A stretch of 64,000 nucleotides of DNA from Oceanococcus atlanticus (GTDB taxonomy: Bacteria; Pseudomonadota; Gammaproteobacteria; Nevskiales; Oceanococcaceae), in assembly GCF_002088235.1 (NCBI RefSeq), contig NZ_AQQV01000005.1, forward strand, positions 1 to 64,000. Direction: 5' to 3'. Below the pieces are notes generated by a model. The model was not told the origin of the DNA. It did not search any database and saw only the letters and a program-made list of their open reading frames with translations. Positions 1 to 8,506 of this stretch are shown one piece after another; the first letter of the stretch is position 1; each line of letters begins with the position of its first letter. Both the position numbers and the translations under genes were made by a program.

Positions 1-651
1 CGTGCCCTGGGTATGCCGGTGACGTTGCCAGCGCTGTTTGACGGCATGTTCGTGCTCGCTCCGCAGCACGCGCCGTGTCATCTGCGCAGTCTGATGCCGG
101 CCTATGCGCTGGATCAGCTGCGTCGGTTCTTCGCCCTGCACGCACGACGCGAGGTTGCGCAGCTGCGCGTAGCCGAAATCGGTGCGGGCATCGGCCACAC
201 GGCCTATCTGGCTGCTCATCTGGGCATGGCGCGATACAGCATTTTTGATCTGCCCGAGATCAATGTGGCGCAAGGCTATTTTCTGATGGCCAGTGTTGGG
301 GCCGACAAGGTTCGGTTGCTGGGCGAGCCGGCTGGTCCGGCGCTGGAAGTGCTGCCACCCTGGGCCTACGAGCCGACCTTGCAACAGGGTTACGATGCCG
401 TGCTCAACATCGACTCCATGCCGGAGATCGCGCGTGATGCGACCCAGCGCTATCTTGAAGGCATGGCTGGCTGCGCGGACTACTTCTTCAGCCTCAATCA
501 GGAGGCGCCGCGTCCCGACCCGGTGCAAGGCGAACGTGCCGCGGTGCGGGCCATGGTTGAGGCACACACCGATTTCGTGCCGTTACAGCGCAACCGCAAC
601 TGGTTGCGGGCTGGTTACGTTGATGAAGTGTTCGGGCTTAGGGCGCGTTAG
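1..651 (+). CDS. Putative sugar O-methyltransferase, 5' end cut by window
   Basis: The frame is open from the first base, so the start lies outside the window; the first ATG inside is at 13 (212 residues from there). The protein has a class I SAM-binding glycine motif (AEIGAGIGHTAYLA, about residues 54-67), followed by an acidic strand end (IFDLPEIN) and a later DAVLNIDSMPE segment. This matches the putative sugar O-methyltransferase family found in O-antigen and capsule loci; family members are usually longer, which fits truncation. It probably methylates a sugar of the surface polymer made by the neighbouring genes. The 3' end overlaps the convergent glycosyltransferase by 14 bases. The exact sugar substrate cannot be told. 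Confidence 0.75.
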   Translation, partial: RALGMPVTLPALFDGMFVLAPQHAPCHLRSLMPAYALDQLRRFFALHARREVAQLRVAEIGAGIGHTAYLAAHLGMARYSIFDLPEINVAQGYFLMASVGADKVRLLGEPAGPALEVLPPWAYEPTLQQGYDAVLNIDSMPEIARDATQRYLEGMAGCADYFFSLNQEAPRPDPVQGERAAVRAMVEAHTDFVPLQRNRNWLRAGYVDEVFGLRAR

Positions 652-1543
652 AGCAATCGAGAAAGCGCCGTGAGGCCGGCGTAACACGTCCGAAGTAGCT
701 CATCTCGCGCTGCACCGGCGCATAGTCGTGACCGCGCAGCTGGCGGTATTCGGCCTTGTATTCGGCCAGCGGATGGCGGGCGGCGGGTACATTAGTTGAA
801 ACGCCGCCGTGAAACTGATGAAAAGTGGCTTCGCCCAGCAGCATCACAGGTTCGATATCCGCTTGTTCCAGCATGCGGTTGTGCATGTCCAGGTTGACGA
901 GGCCGCCACCGGAGCATCGAAAGCGTTCGTCGAATCCGCCCAGTTGCAGCAGGCGCTCGCGCGCCAGGGTGAAGAAATTGCTCTCGTTGATCGGTTGCAG
1001 GAAGCCGCCGCGTGATGAGCCGGCCGGGACCGCGATGTCGAACAGGCGATAACCATCCTGCATCCAGTCGGTGTCATCCAGCATCTGGTCTTCAACGCCC
1101 TGGTTGTAGCCCTCGCTGATCGACAGCGTTTGCAGTTTGGGCCCCAGATGCATGCCCAGCGTGCAAACCAGCGCATTGGGCATGGCTGCGAGCAGCTTCA
1201 GCGTGGCGTTCACAATGCCGGGCGAAAGAATACGCGCGCCGTCGATGGCGCAGGCCACGTAGCGTCCGCGCGCGGCCCGAATGCCGGTGTTCATGGCCTG
1301 ACATGGGGTTGGCGCATCCGGGCTGACTCGCAGCAGCCGAAACTGGCCGGCAAGGTCCTGCAACTGGTTGGCCGGAAATGCCGGTGTGGAACCGCTGTCG
1401 ACCACAATCACCTCGTAGTCGTGCGCCTGCACCCCGCGCTGATAACGGGTCGACAGTGAATACAGCGTGCGCGGCGCTTCACGGGCCATATTGTGTATGA
1501 CCACAACCACACTGAGCTGAGGTCGACGCCAGCTGCGGATCAT
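638..1543 (-). CDS. Glycosyltransferase family 2
   Basis: A 301-residue GT-A enzyme. The N-terminal strand QLSVVVVIHNMAREA and the following VIVVDSGS are the usual nucleotide-sugar binding elements; GIRAARGRYVACAIDGARI stands where the metal-binding DxD normally lies, here as IDGA. A later GGFDERFRCSGGGLVNLDM segment corresponds to the acceptor and catalytic-base region. It is the last gene of a minus-strand operon, with its ATG overlapping the stop of the upstream sulfotransferase gene by 4 bases (1540-1543). It should act at the cytoplasmic face in building the surface polysaccharide. The transferred sugar is unknown. Confidence 0.8.
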   Translation of the reverse strand: MIRSWRRPQLSVVVVIHNMAREAPRTLYSLSTRYQRGVQAHDYEVIVVDSGSTPAFPANQLQDLAGQFRLLRVSPDAPTPCQAMNTGIRAARGRYVACAIDGARILSPGIVNATLKLLAAMPNALVCTLGMHLGPKLQTLSISEGYNQGVEDQMLDDTDWMQDGYRLFDIAVPAGSSRGGFLQPINESNFFTLARERLLQLGGFDERFRCSGGGLVNLDMHNRMLEQADIEPVMLLGEATFHQFHGGVSTNVPAARHPLAEYKAEYRQLRGHDYAPVQREMSYFGRVTPASRRFLDCSNAP

Positions 1544-3333
1544 GCTTTGGATCCAGCAGATTGCAGGGCCACATAGCGGCCGGGCTCGATGAACTGCAGG
1601 CAGCGCGCTTTGAGTTCCAGGCTCATGCTCACACCGCAGAAGCGTGCCAGTTCACGCAGCAGGGCGTTGGGGTTGTTGATGGCTTTCTCGTAGGAGATGG
1701 TCATCAACGGGTCCTCGCAATCGAGGCAGAAGCGGGTCAGCTTGTCGTATCGCCGCTGCGCATCTTTCAGGGCGATTTTCAGATCGGTGCCGTCGGCGCG
1801 CTGAAAGGCTTGCGCCACGCTCATGGCATCCCGGTAGATCACCACGAAATGAGGGTTGCGCAGTTGCCCGTGAATTTTGCCCAGGTAGTCCAGCGTGTGC
1901 GGATACTTCCAGCCCCACAGATCGTGCTGAGCATTGCGCTGGTCGACAAGCTTGCGCAGCGCGGCGACATCGCGGGTATGAAAAGCCGGGTCTTCGTGGC
2001 TGCCAGCCGACAAGGTTTCGCCCATGCTGACGCCGAGCAGGCTGAGCAGGCCGGCAACCATGGAGGTGCCGCCGCGTGAAACACCCAGCACGATGAGTGT
2101 TTTCTGCGCCGTGCCGGTTGCGGGGGTGAGCGTTGAGCAGGGTTGCCGACTGGGGTGTGTGGCGGTATCTACCGGCTGAAGTTGCGGCAGCAGATAGGCA
2201 TGTGGTTTGGGCTGGCGGGCCAGTTCGTGCTTCTTGCCGGTGTCCTGCAGGCCGCGCCGCTGACGGACTCGGCGCAAAACATCCTTGTAGATCTCTCGAT
2301 CGTGGCGGATGAACGGCAGTATCAGTTCCTCATCGAAGTCTTCCAGGCGCAGCGGGTTTTCGCTCGGTGCCCGGTTCAGGCTGGGCAGTGCGGTGCTTTC
2401 CTGGGTGTTCAGCAGCGTTTTCAGCTCTTGGTTAAACACCTCGATCTGCTCAACCGCACCGACCAGATCGAAGGCGTCCAGCTGCTTGAATGCTCGGGCC
2501 ATGCTGCTGTCATCCACATGGCTGGTGTTGCGCGGCAGCAGATAGCGGGTCTGACGATTGTCGAACAGGGTGCGTACGGTTGGGTCCTGGTCATCCAGGG
2601 CGGCGCTCAGCGCCGCGTTGTCACCCGGCTCGACCGCAGCCAGCCGTAGTGCCAGTTCGCGTACTTTGCCGGAATGGGCTTTGTGGAATTCGCTGTCCGG
2701 GTCCGAGCCGATATGGCGCAACCAGTTGATGTGTGAAAACAGATGCGGTTTGGGTTTGCGGAACAGGGTGACCCAGACGTGGTTCTTCAAGCCCAGCTTG
2801 CTGGCCACCGGTGCTTCGATATGCCCGGATACGAAGTCGAACTGGCGCGCATGCCCGCTCGGCCAGTCCCTGAACTGGGTTTCGATATGGGTGATGCCAC
2901 TCAGCGGTGAGTACAGCCCGGCCATCATGTGATTGGCGCTGGTCCCAGCCGCTTTGGCGATGTGCATGAAGAACAGCTTTTTGACCGCCGGAATGTCGTA
3001 GTGGGTATTCCAAACCAGGGCTTTGGGACTGTTGCGCAGTTCGATCGGCGCCTGTCCGGGCTGAATCAGGCGCACGCTGACGATCTGGGTTTCGTTGCGC
3101 AGCGTTTCGGGGATCAGGTCGAGCGAGAAATTGAAGCCGCAGCACCCGCTGGGATGCAGGCCGCGTTGTTTGACGCCGGGGCGGTTGAGCGTGCCTTCAC
3201 ACTGCGCGACCGGCTGGCCGTCGATGAGCAGTTCGAGCTGTGGTGACCGCCGGTCCTCGGGACCATAAGACGCCCAGCCTACCAGCGTGTTGTCGCGGAT
3301 TTCGTCGAGGATGCCGTGATTGAACTCAGCCAT
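1540..3333 (-). CDS. Tandem sulfotransferase-like protein with N-terminal beta domain
   Basis: A 597-residue protein with three parts. Residues 1-110 look like a small beta-rich domain (LVGWASYGPEDRRSPQLELL). Residues about 118-350 hold a Sulfotransfer_2-like domain with a PAPS 5'-phosphosulfate loop (FFMHIAKAAGTS, 121-132) and a 3'-phosphate-binding stretch (VTLFRKPKPHLFSHINW, about 188-204). Residues about 411-590 hold a second P-loop (LIVLGVSRGGTS, 413-424) with a YRDAMSVAQAFQ segment. Such enzymes move sulfate from PAPS to sugars. The start overlaps the previous gene by 8 bases and the stop overlaps the next by 4, so the three genes are probably translationally coupled. Whether both domains are active is not known. 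Confidence 0.75.
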   Translation of the reverse strand: MAEFNHGILDEIRDNTLVGWASYGPEDRRSPQLELLIDGQPVAQCEGTLNRPGVKQRGLHPSGCCGFNFSLDLIPETLRNETQIVSVRLIQPGQAPIELRNSPKALVWNTHYDIPAVKKLFFMHIAKAAGTSANHMMAGLYSPLSGITHIETQFRDWPSGHARQFDFVSGHIEAPVASKLGLKNHVWVTLFRKPKPHLFSHINWLRHIGSDPDSEFHKAHSGKVRELALRLAAVEPGDNAALSAALDDQDPTVRTLFDNRQTRYLLPRNTSHVDDSSMARAFKQLDAFDLVGAVEQIEVFNQELKTLLNTQESTALPSLNRAPSENPLRLEDFDEELILPFIRHDREIYKDVLRRVRQRRGLQDTGKKHELARQPKPHAYLLPQLQPVDTATHPSRQPCSTLTPATGTAQKTLIVLGVSRGGTSMVAGLLSLLGVSMGETLSAGSHEDPAFHTRDVAALRKLVDQRNAQHDLWGWKYPHTLDYLGKIHGQLRNPHFVVIYRDAMSVAQAFQRADGTDLKIALKDAQRRYDKLTRFCLDCEDPLMTISYEKAINNPNALLRELARFCGVSMSLELKARCLQFIEPGRYVALQSAGSKA

Positions 3334-4321
3334 GGGTGTGGGCGGCTTCGCTGAGTGCGTCCAGCATGGGCGTGAGCGCGCTGTAGGTCGCCGGACAATC
3401 CTTGTTCAGATGATGCTTGAGGATGTTGAGCCAGTTGTCCGCGTAAGCGCGCACATCGGTGTTGGTTGCCGCGGCCTGCACCAGGTGGCGGGTGATATGC
3501 GGCATGGCATCCGTCCAGCGTTGAGCCAGAGCCTGTGCTATCGCCGGGTCAGAAAGATGCGTCTGTGGCGCGGCGGCAAGCTCGTTGAGCCAGGCGCTCA
3601 GCCCCGCCACATCAATGTCTGCGGCCCAATCTGGAGGCGTCTGCTTGGCCATCGCTTTGTGCTGGAAGTACTCGGCACGAAAGGCGCCCGCCGCGGTTTT
3701 GTCCGGGCGCACGCCAAGGACCTTAAGAACCCGGGCGTAGTCGTTCGGGTCAGTGGAAAAATAGCGCGTGTGACTGATCAGGCAGATCGGCTGGTCCAGC
3801 TGCGCCAGGCGCAGCAAAGCAATAAAGCATTCCGCTACCGCAAACAGGCCGATCTGGCCGCGCTGCCACAGGCTGTCCTTGGGATTGGCTGCGCGTCGAT
3901 CCCAGGACTGCGCGGTGGCGATTGGGTCGCGATACAGGTGCAGAATCTGAGGCTGCATGTTCTCGCGCTGCAGCCGCCACAGGCAGAAGTAATAGCGCGG
4001 CAACTTGTTGCCATACAGCACAGGTGGACGGCTCGTGGCCAGCTTGTTGTTGAGCGCTTCGAGCGAGTTGTCCTGCGCCCGTGTGCGCGTGTCAGCATCG
4101 GCCAGCGCCAGAAAACTTTGCGGCGCGGCGAAGCCGGCGTAGTCGTAGGTGATCGGAAAGCACTCGATGCCGCAGAACAACTTCGGGTGAAGATTGAGAC
4201 TGCGGGCGAACGCGCTGGTCCCGCTGCGGGGCACGCCGCTGACGATGAAGTCCAGTGCCTGATTCACCCTACTCGAGCGATTTGGTGTGAATGCTTGTGT
4301 AATGAAAGATCTAAGCGACAT
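3326..4321 (-). CDS. Sulfotransferase family protein
   Basis: A 331-residue single-domain sulfotransferase. The PAPS-binding P-loop is FIVSGVPRSGTSAFARSL (about residues 26-42), and the 3'-phosphate-binding region is LYRDPIATAQSW (about 130-141). It probably sulfates a sugar hydroxyl in the polymer or its precursor. It is the first gene of a three-gene minus-strand operon (sulfotransferase, tandem sulfotransferase, GT2). A 129-bp gap (4322-4450) separates it from the pyruvyl-transferase-like gene; this gap holds only a weak inverted repeat (GCTTAC...GTAAGC near 4395-4417) and no clear terminator. Confidence 0.8.
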   Translation of the reverse strand: MSLRSFITQAFTPNRSSRVNQALDFIVSGVPRSGTSAFARSLNLHPKLFCGIECFPITYDYAGFAAPQSFLALADADTRTRAQDNSLEALNNKLATSRPPVLYGNKLPRYYFCLWRLQRENMQPQILHLYRDPIATAQSWDRRAANPKDSLWQRGQIGLFAVAECFIALLRLAQLDQPICLISHTRYFSTDPNDYARVLKVLGVRPDKTAAGAFRAEYFQHKAMAKQTPPDWAADIDVAGLSAWLNELAAAPQTHLSDPAIAQALAQRWTDAMPHITRHLVQAAATNTDVRAYADNWLNILKHHLNKDCPATYSALTPMLDALSEAAHTHG

Positions 4322-4450
4322 GGAGCATAGGGGTTGCGCCTGTGCGTGCGTTCAGTAGGTCGCTACGACAAGCATTGGGATAGACAGTTTGCAAGCTTAC
4401 ACAACGCCTGCGTAAGCGGAAGCTGTGCGACATACACCCGGATCGCCTAT

Positions 4451-5572
4451 TCAGTTCAGCCGTGTCGGGAGTTTGTTGTCAGTTAAAAAACTCCGATATT
4501 TCTCGAAGTGAAGCGGGTATTTTTCAATCGCGGTGTCAAAGTCAGTTTCAGCGAAGGTTTTTTCCAGGTTCAGCGGTGTCTCCATGGACGCGACGGGAAG
4601 GTGAGGCAAACTGAACAGTTTGGCCATTTCCTCAGTGCGTGAATCGATTGTGATGAGCATTGAGGGCGTGCCGGCGGCGATGCCGACCAGGCAACCGTGC
4701 AGACGTGTCCCAATGACACCGTCGACGCTGCGCAGCGCAGCGATCCAGTCTTCGATGTCGTGAAAAACCCTGAACTTGTCCTGCCATGCGGGGCTACGTT
4801 TGGCGTCGAGGTATTCCTCCAGCTCAGTCAGCTCCAGCTTTTCCAGATTTTCCGTGCTTGGAGCGAGGCCAAGTGCACACTCCGGGCGTTCTGTTTGCGC
4901 GACAAAAAAGCTGCCTGGGCGCTGCAGTACTTCGTCGTATAGCTGGCGCTCAACGCGCAATTTGGCGTCCATGTCGGCGCGTTTGATTACCCGCTTGCGG
5001 TTGGCGTGTATGGCCAGTCTGAGGTGAGCGCTGTTGCCAGGTGCAGGGAGTGTTTTACGCGTGCGCGTATTGTTCAGAGTCCAGAAATACGATGGGCATC
5101 CGACTACTTGAACGTTGTGTATCCCGTGCGCTGCGATGACCTCAGCAGTGAATTCCCCCCGAACACCGATGCTGTGACTTCTCTCAGAGACAACTTTGAG
5201 GAAACGGATGCTGCCTTCCGGCAGCTTGGGACGGGATGTGGTGTCGAGCGATTGGGCACCCAAACCTGCAACCAGGCAAGGCAGTTTGCTGTCCTCAATT
5301 TTTCTGGCCAGATCGCCGAGGTTTTTATTGGATGAGGACAACCAATTTGCGGCGCAGATCGCTATGCTGTCAAACTGATCGCCAACTTGTTTTGGGTTTA
5401 GCAGAGAGCCGTTTCCGCTTTGGTTGAAGTCGAGTTGCCTTTCTAGCGACCTCATAAAAAACATATTGCCCGTGTTGCCGCCAGTTTTGAGCATGAGTTT
5501 TTTGACATCCAAAAATTCGTTTTTTTGAATTATTGGTTTATTGTAAAAATATATATTGGGTTTTTCTGGCAT
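4451..5572 (-). CDS. Polysaccharide pyruvyl transferase family protein
   Basis: A 373-residue member of the polysaccharide pyruvyl transferase family, which adds pyruvate ketals to sugars of surface polymers. Visible hallmarks are the N-terminal GGNTGNMFFMRSLERQL, the central SIGVRGEFTAEVIAAHGI and VQVVGCPSYFW, and the C-terminal VIGTRLHGCLVGIAAGTPSM, which holds the conserved RLHG motif. The DNA here is AT-richer than most of the window, suggesting later acquisition or cassette exchange. The gene diverges from the asparagine-synthetase-like gene across a 181-bp AT-rich gap. A TATAAT on the minus strand (5641-5646) is a candidate -10 box. Some family members transfer other groups, so the donor is not certain. 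Confidence 0.75.
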   Translation of the reverse strand: MPEKPNIYFYNKPIIQKNEFLDVKKLMLKTGGNTGNMFFMRSLERQLDFNQSGNGSLLNPKQVGDQFDSIAICAANWLSSSNKNLGDLARKIEDSKLPCLVAGLGAQSLDTTSRPKLPEGSIRFLKVVSERSHSIGVRGEFTAEVIAAHGIHNVQVVGCPSYFWTLNNTRTRKTLPAPGNSAHLRLAIHANRKRVIKRADMDAKLRVERQLYDEVLQRPGSFFVAQTERPECALGLAPSTENLEKLELTELEEYLDAKRSPAWQDKFRVFHDIEDWIAALRSVDGVIGTRLHGCLVGIAAGTPSMLITIDSRTEEMAKLFSLPHLPVASMETPLNLEKTFAETDFDTAIEKYPLHFEKYRSFLTDNKLPTRLN

Positions 5573-5640
5573 GGTGTTATGCGAAACGGTCGGGCTGTGT
5601 CACCGGGGCTGGCGAGCTCCGGCGGCTACAAATCCCTCAA

Positions 5641-5646
5641 ATTATA
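5641..5646 (-). promoter_or_regulatory. Candidate -10 box for the pyruvyl-transferase-like gene
   Basis: The plus strand reads ATTATA, giving a perfect TATAAT on the minus strand about 70 bases upstream of the ATG at 5572. It lies in the AT-rich 181-bp divergent gap 5573-5753. No good -35 box sits at the expected distance, so an activator may be needed or the match may be chance. Confidence 0.3.
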
Positions 5647-5753
5647 CACTTCGCGGGCAAGGCTTGTGTGCTTCGAGCTGCCAGATTGGTGTTGTGATTC
5701 AGCGTTGCCGGTTAATTTAATTTCGCGTTGTTAATAGTTATTTAAATTTTATT

Positions 5754-7691
5754 TTGAATAAATTTATTTTCATAAAATCGTCAAACTGGTCGTCCTACGA
5801 GTTGGCAATAAAGCGCGTGGAGGCTATTGGTCGTGACAGTCTTACTTTTTACCCGTCAGATATTCATGTCGAGCGTTGGGATGAGTCTTTAACGCTATTT
5901 GTGAGTTTCTCTCTGATATCCACAGCCCGGCGCGTTTCAGATTATGTTTGGCGATCGCCGGAGGCTCTACTGAGCTTTGATGGCTTTCCATATTGCGGAT
6001 CATTCGAGCCGGAAGCATCTCGGGCGGAGATGATGTTGCAACAGTGGAAAAGTGATGAGCAATTGATCGATACCATGAGCGGCACGTGGGCTGCTCTGAG
6101 GCATGGCCGTGACGGCGGCAAGGCGCTCGGTGATTTCACCGGAATGACGCCACTGTTTTACGCTGCGAACGAGGAATATCTCGCCATATCGCCAAGGCAG
6201 ATGTTGATCTCTAGCGTCACAGCTCGACGGTTGGATCTGAATCTTCAGAACTTAGCTTGGCTTACCGGGCAGGCCAATGTTATGGGCGAAGACAGCGTAT
6301 GGGATGGTATCAAGCTGCTGCCGCCGCATTGGACATTGGCCTGGAGTGGCGATCGCGGTGATGTGACTCCGCGCTTTACCGAGCGAGAAATCTGGCAGGC
6401 CCCTGAGCACTTGGACGAAGCGCGCCCCAGCGAGATCGCACAGCGTTTGGTGGCTCAGGCGGATGCTCTTGAACGCCTGGATCTCCCGCCTTTCTCTATG
6501 GATATCACGGGAGGCCTGGATTCTCGTCTGGCCGCTGCCATCGTATGTGGTTCGCGACTGGCGGGCCGCGTTGAGCGTATGCAGACCCGTGGCCCGGAGA
6601 ATGGCCATGAAATTCAGGTCGGACGAGAAGTCGCGCGGCAACTGGGAATGGATCATGTGGAAATTACACCCAGTCCAAAGCAACTGAATCCACAGCAGAT
6701 CTTCACTGAACTGCGCAGCAGCATGTTCCGATACGAGGCCACCATCTGTCCCAGTGATGGCCTGACTGGGGCTGCCCAGATGTCGCGCTTTGTCGTTTCA
6801 GGGTCGGCAGGCGAGCTCTATCGCAGGCACTGTAAACCCCATATGAATGTGGAATTGCAGTCTATTGCTGAGCTTGAAACCCTTTTTGCAGACTATCATC
6901 AAACCACTGACCCACTGGGGATTGAGCGATCCGAAGTGCGCGATTTTCAGCGCCGAGATTTGCAGAATCGCGCCCTGGAGTTCCATCGCCAGGGCGCGGG
7001 TTTGAATGACGTTACGGATGTCTTTTTCCTGCGTTACCGCTTACCCCTGTGGAACGGGGTGCTGCAGAACAATTTGTTCAATCAGGTCAAAATTTATCCG
7101 TTGCTGGATTACCGCGCGGCATGCCGGGCGCAGAACTTTGACTACAAGGATCGGGTCGAGGACCGTTTGCACTTCGAGTTGATGGCGGAGATCAACCCCC
7201 GACTTTGCGAGCTTCCGTTTTACAAATTCACCTGGCCGCGACGCTTTAAGGATCTTCCTGTTGCGCGGCAGCTTGAATTGCCGGCGCATCCTTTCAAGAC
7301 CGTTGGTGAGCAAAATCTCAGCCAGCTCAGTGTGGGCTCGAAGATGCGCGTGCTCATCGATCAGCACTGGGAACACTTACGCAGCTATATGCTTGACCCG
7401 GTGTCGTCCCGTATCTGGGAGGTGCTCGATCGCACCGCGGTTGAGCACTTGTTCGAGCGCAATCCAGCAACGATTCGAAAAGTCACAGAAACCAAACAAA
7501 TCATGGCCATGCTAGGTCTGCAAGTGGTGCTGACCGGCGACATGCTGGCACGAATGGATGGCGCGCCCGGTACCCAGGTTCGGTTGCATGGAGCCGCAGC
7601 TCAGCAGATGTTTGGTCACCTGAACCCGCATAGCCGCTTGCCCGCTGTGTCCTTTCCGGATGTCTGTACTCGCCTTGAGTCGACCTTTTAA
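5754..7691 (+). CDS. Asparagine-synthetase-like protein (PP-loop amidotransferase family)
   Basis: A 645-residue protein with the layout of class-B asparagine synthetases. Residues 1-200 resemble the N-terminal nucleophile domain but lack the catalytic Cys at position 2, so glutamine hydrolysis there is unlikely. Residues about 225-560 carry the ATP-pyrophosphatase domain with PP-loop FSMDITGGLDSRL (247-259). Related proteins occur in polysaccharide and peptide loci, where they may amidate a carboxylated sugar or another acid. There is no in-frame ATG near the N-terminus; the start taken here is TTG, with no clear ribosome site. The gene is alone on the plus strand among minus-strand genes and is AT-richer than its neighbours. 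Confidence 0.7.
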   Translation: MNKFIFIKSSNWSSYELAIKRVEAIGRDSLTFYPSDIHVERWDESLTLFVSFSLISTARRVSDYVWRSPEALLSFDGFPYCGSFEPEASRAEMMLQQWKSDEQLIDTMSGTWAALRHGRDGGKALGDFTGMTPLFYAANEEYLAISPRQMLISSVTARRLDLNLQNLAWLTGQANVMGEDSVWDGIKLLPPHWTLAWSGDRGDVTPRFTEREIWQAPEHLDEARPSEIAQRLVAQADALERLDLPPFSMDITGGLDSRLAAAIVCGSRLAGRVERMQTRGPENGHEIQVGREVARQLGMDHVEITPSPKQLNPQQIFTELRSSMFRYEATICPSDGLTGAAQMSRFVVSGSAGELYRRHCKPHMNVELQSIAELETLFADYHQTTDPLGIERSEVRDFQRRDLQNRALEFHRQGAGLNDVTDVFFLRYRLPLWNGVLQNNLFNQVKIYPLLDYRAACRAQNFDYKDRVEDRLHFELMAEINPRLCELPFYKFTWPRRFKDLPVARQLELPAHPFKTVGEQNLSQLSVGSKMRVLIDQHWEHLRSYMLDPVSSRIWEVLDRTAVEHLFERNPATIRKVTETKQIMAMLGLQVVLTGDMLARMDGAPGTQVRLHGAAAQQMFGHLNPHSRLPAVSFPDVCTRLESTF

Positions 7692-7708
7692 GGAGAGGCG
7701 TTTGGCCG

Positions 7709-8506
7709 TCAGTTTCGGGCCGTCGCGAAGGATAGGTTCGACCAGTCCGGAATGTCACGACCGAGCCAGCGTTGCAGATTTTCCACATCTTTGCGTAGCA
7801 CACCGAGTATGCGGCTGAGGTCATCGTCTGACTCTGAGACTTTGGTGCGGGCAGCTGAGCCAGCGTTGTGTGTGGCAAAGTTTGGTGGCGTCTGTGGTGG
7901 AGACAGCTCGAGGAAATCCCAGACTTGGTGCATGTGGTGATGGGGTTGTCGTATGAACTCCTCAAAAACCACAACATGAAATTGGTTTGCGGGGAATAGC
8001 TCTAGATAGGCCTCAAGCTGATACCAATAGCGGCTGGTCAATATTGACCCCGGCCCTTCTTTGCTTGCCAAAAAGTCCGTGAGGGTGCCTTGGCAACGGC
8101 CCTTTGAGCGGCTGTGATGATAGTTGGAGAGTATGCGTTCGACCGGGTTGCGCAATATGTAGATGAAGCGCATGTCCGGGTTGGCGGCCTGCATGCGCTG
8201 CGGAATGTCCCACGCGCGGCTGCGTTGTCCGATGGTGTAATGGGTGGAGCCATCACCGAACCAGCGCTCACCCTGATAGCCCTGCAGCATGCGTTCGTGC
8301 AGCAGTTCGTGCAGCGAGGCGATGGGCTGCCCGGCTGTGTTCCAGAATGTACGAGCGCGCTCCTCACCCAGGAACAGGCCGGGCTCCTTGATCGGGCTGG
8401 ACATGAAAATGTCCGGATGCACCTTCAAGTACTCATGCAGGCTGGTGGTGCCGGACTTCTGAGCGCCCATGATGATGAGATTGGGGCAGGGGGTCAGATC
8501 GTTCAT
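7709..8506 (-). CDS. Sulfotransferase family protein
   Basis: A 265-residue sulfotransferase. The PAPS loop is NLIIMGAQKSGTTSLHEYL (residues 9-27), and the 3'-phosphate-binding segment is YILRNPVERILSNYHHSR (about 115-132). It resembles the heparan-sulfate N/O-sulfotransferase type more than the other sulfotransferases here. The ATG (8506) directly follows the stop codon of the 2035-residue gene (8507-8509), so the two genes are co-transcribed and probably coupled. The 3' end faces the asparagine-synthetase-like gene with a 17-base gap. Confidence 0.8.
   Translation of the reverse strand: MNDLTPCPNLIIMGAQKSGTTSLHEYLKVHPDIFMSSPIKEPGLFLGEERARTFWNTAGQPIASLHELLHERMLQGYQGERWFGDGSTHYTIGQRSRAWDIPQRMQAANPDMRFIYILRNPVERILSNYHHSRSKGRCQGTLTDFLASKEGPGSILTSRYWYQLEAYLELFPANQFHVVVFEEFIRQPHHHMHQVWDFLELSPPQTPPNFATHNAGSAARTKVSESDDDLSRILGVLRKDVENLQRWLGRDIPDWSNLSFATARN

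Noticed and set aside
4388-4420. Terminator between the pyruvyl-transferase-like and sulfotransferase genes
   Set aside because: The stem is short with a mismatch and no T-run follows on the minus strand.
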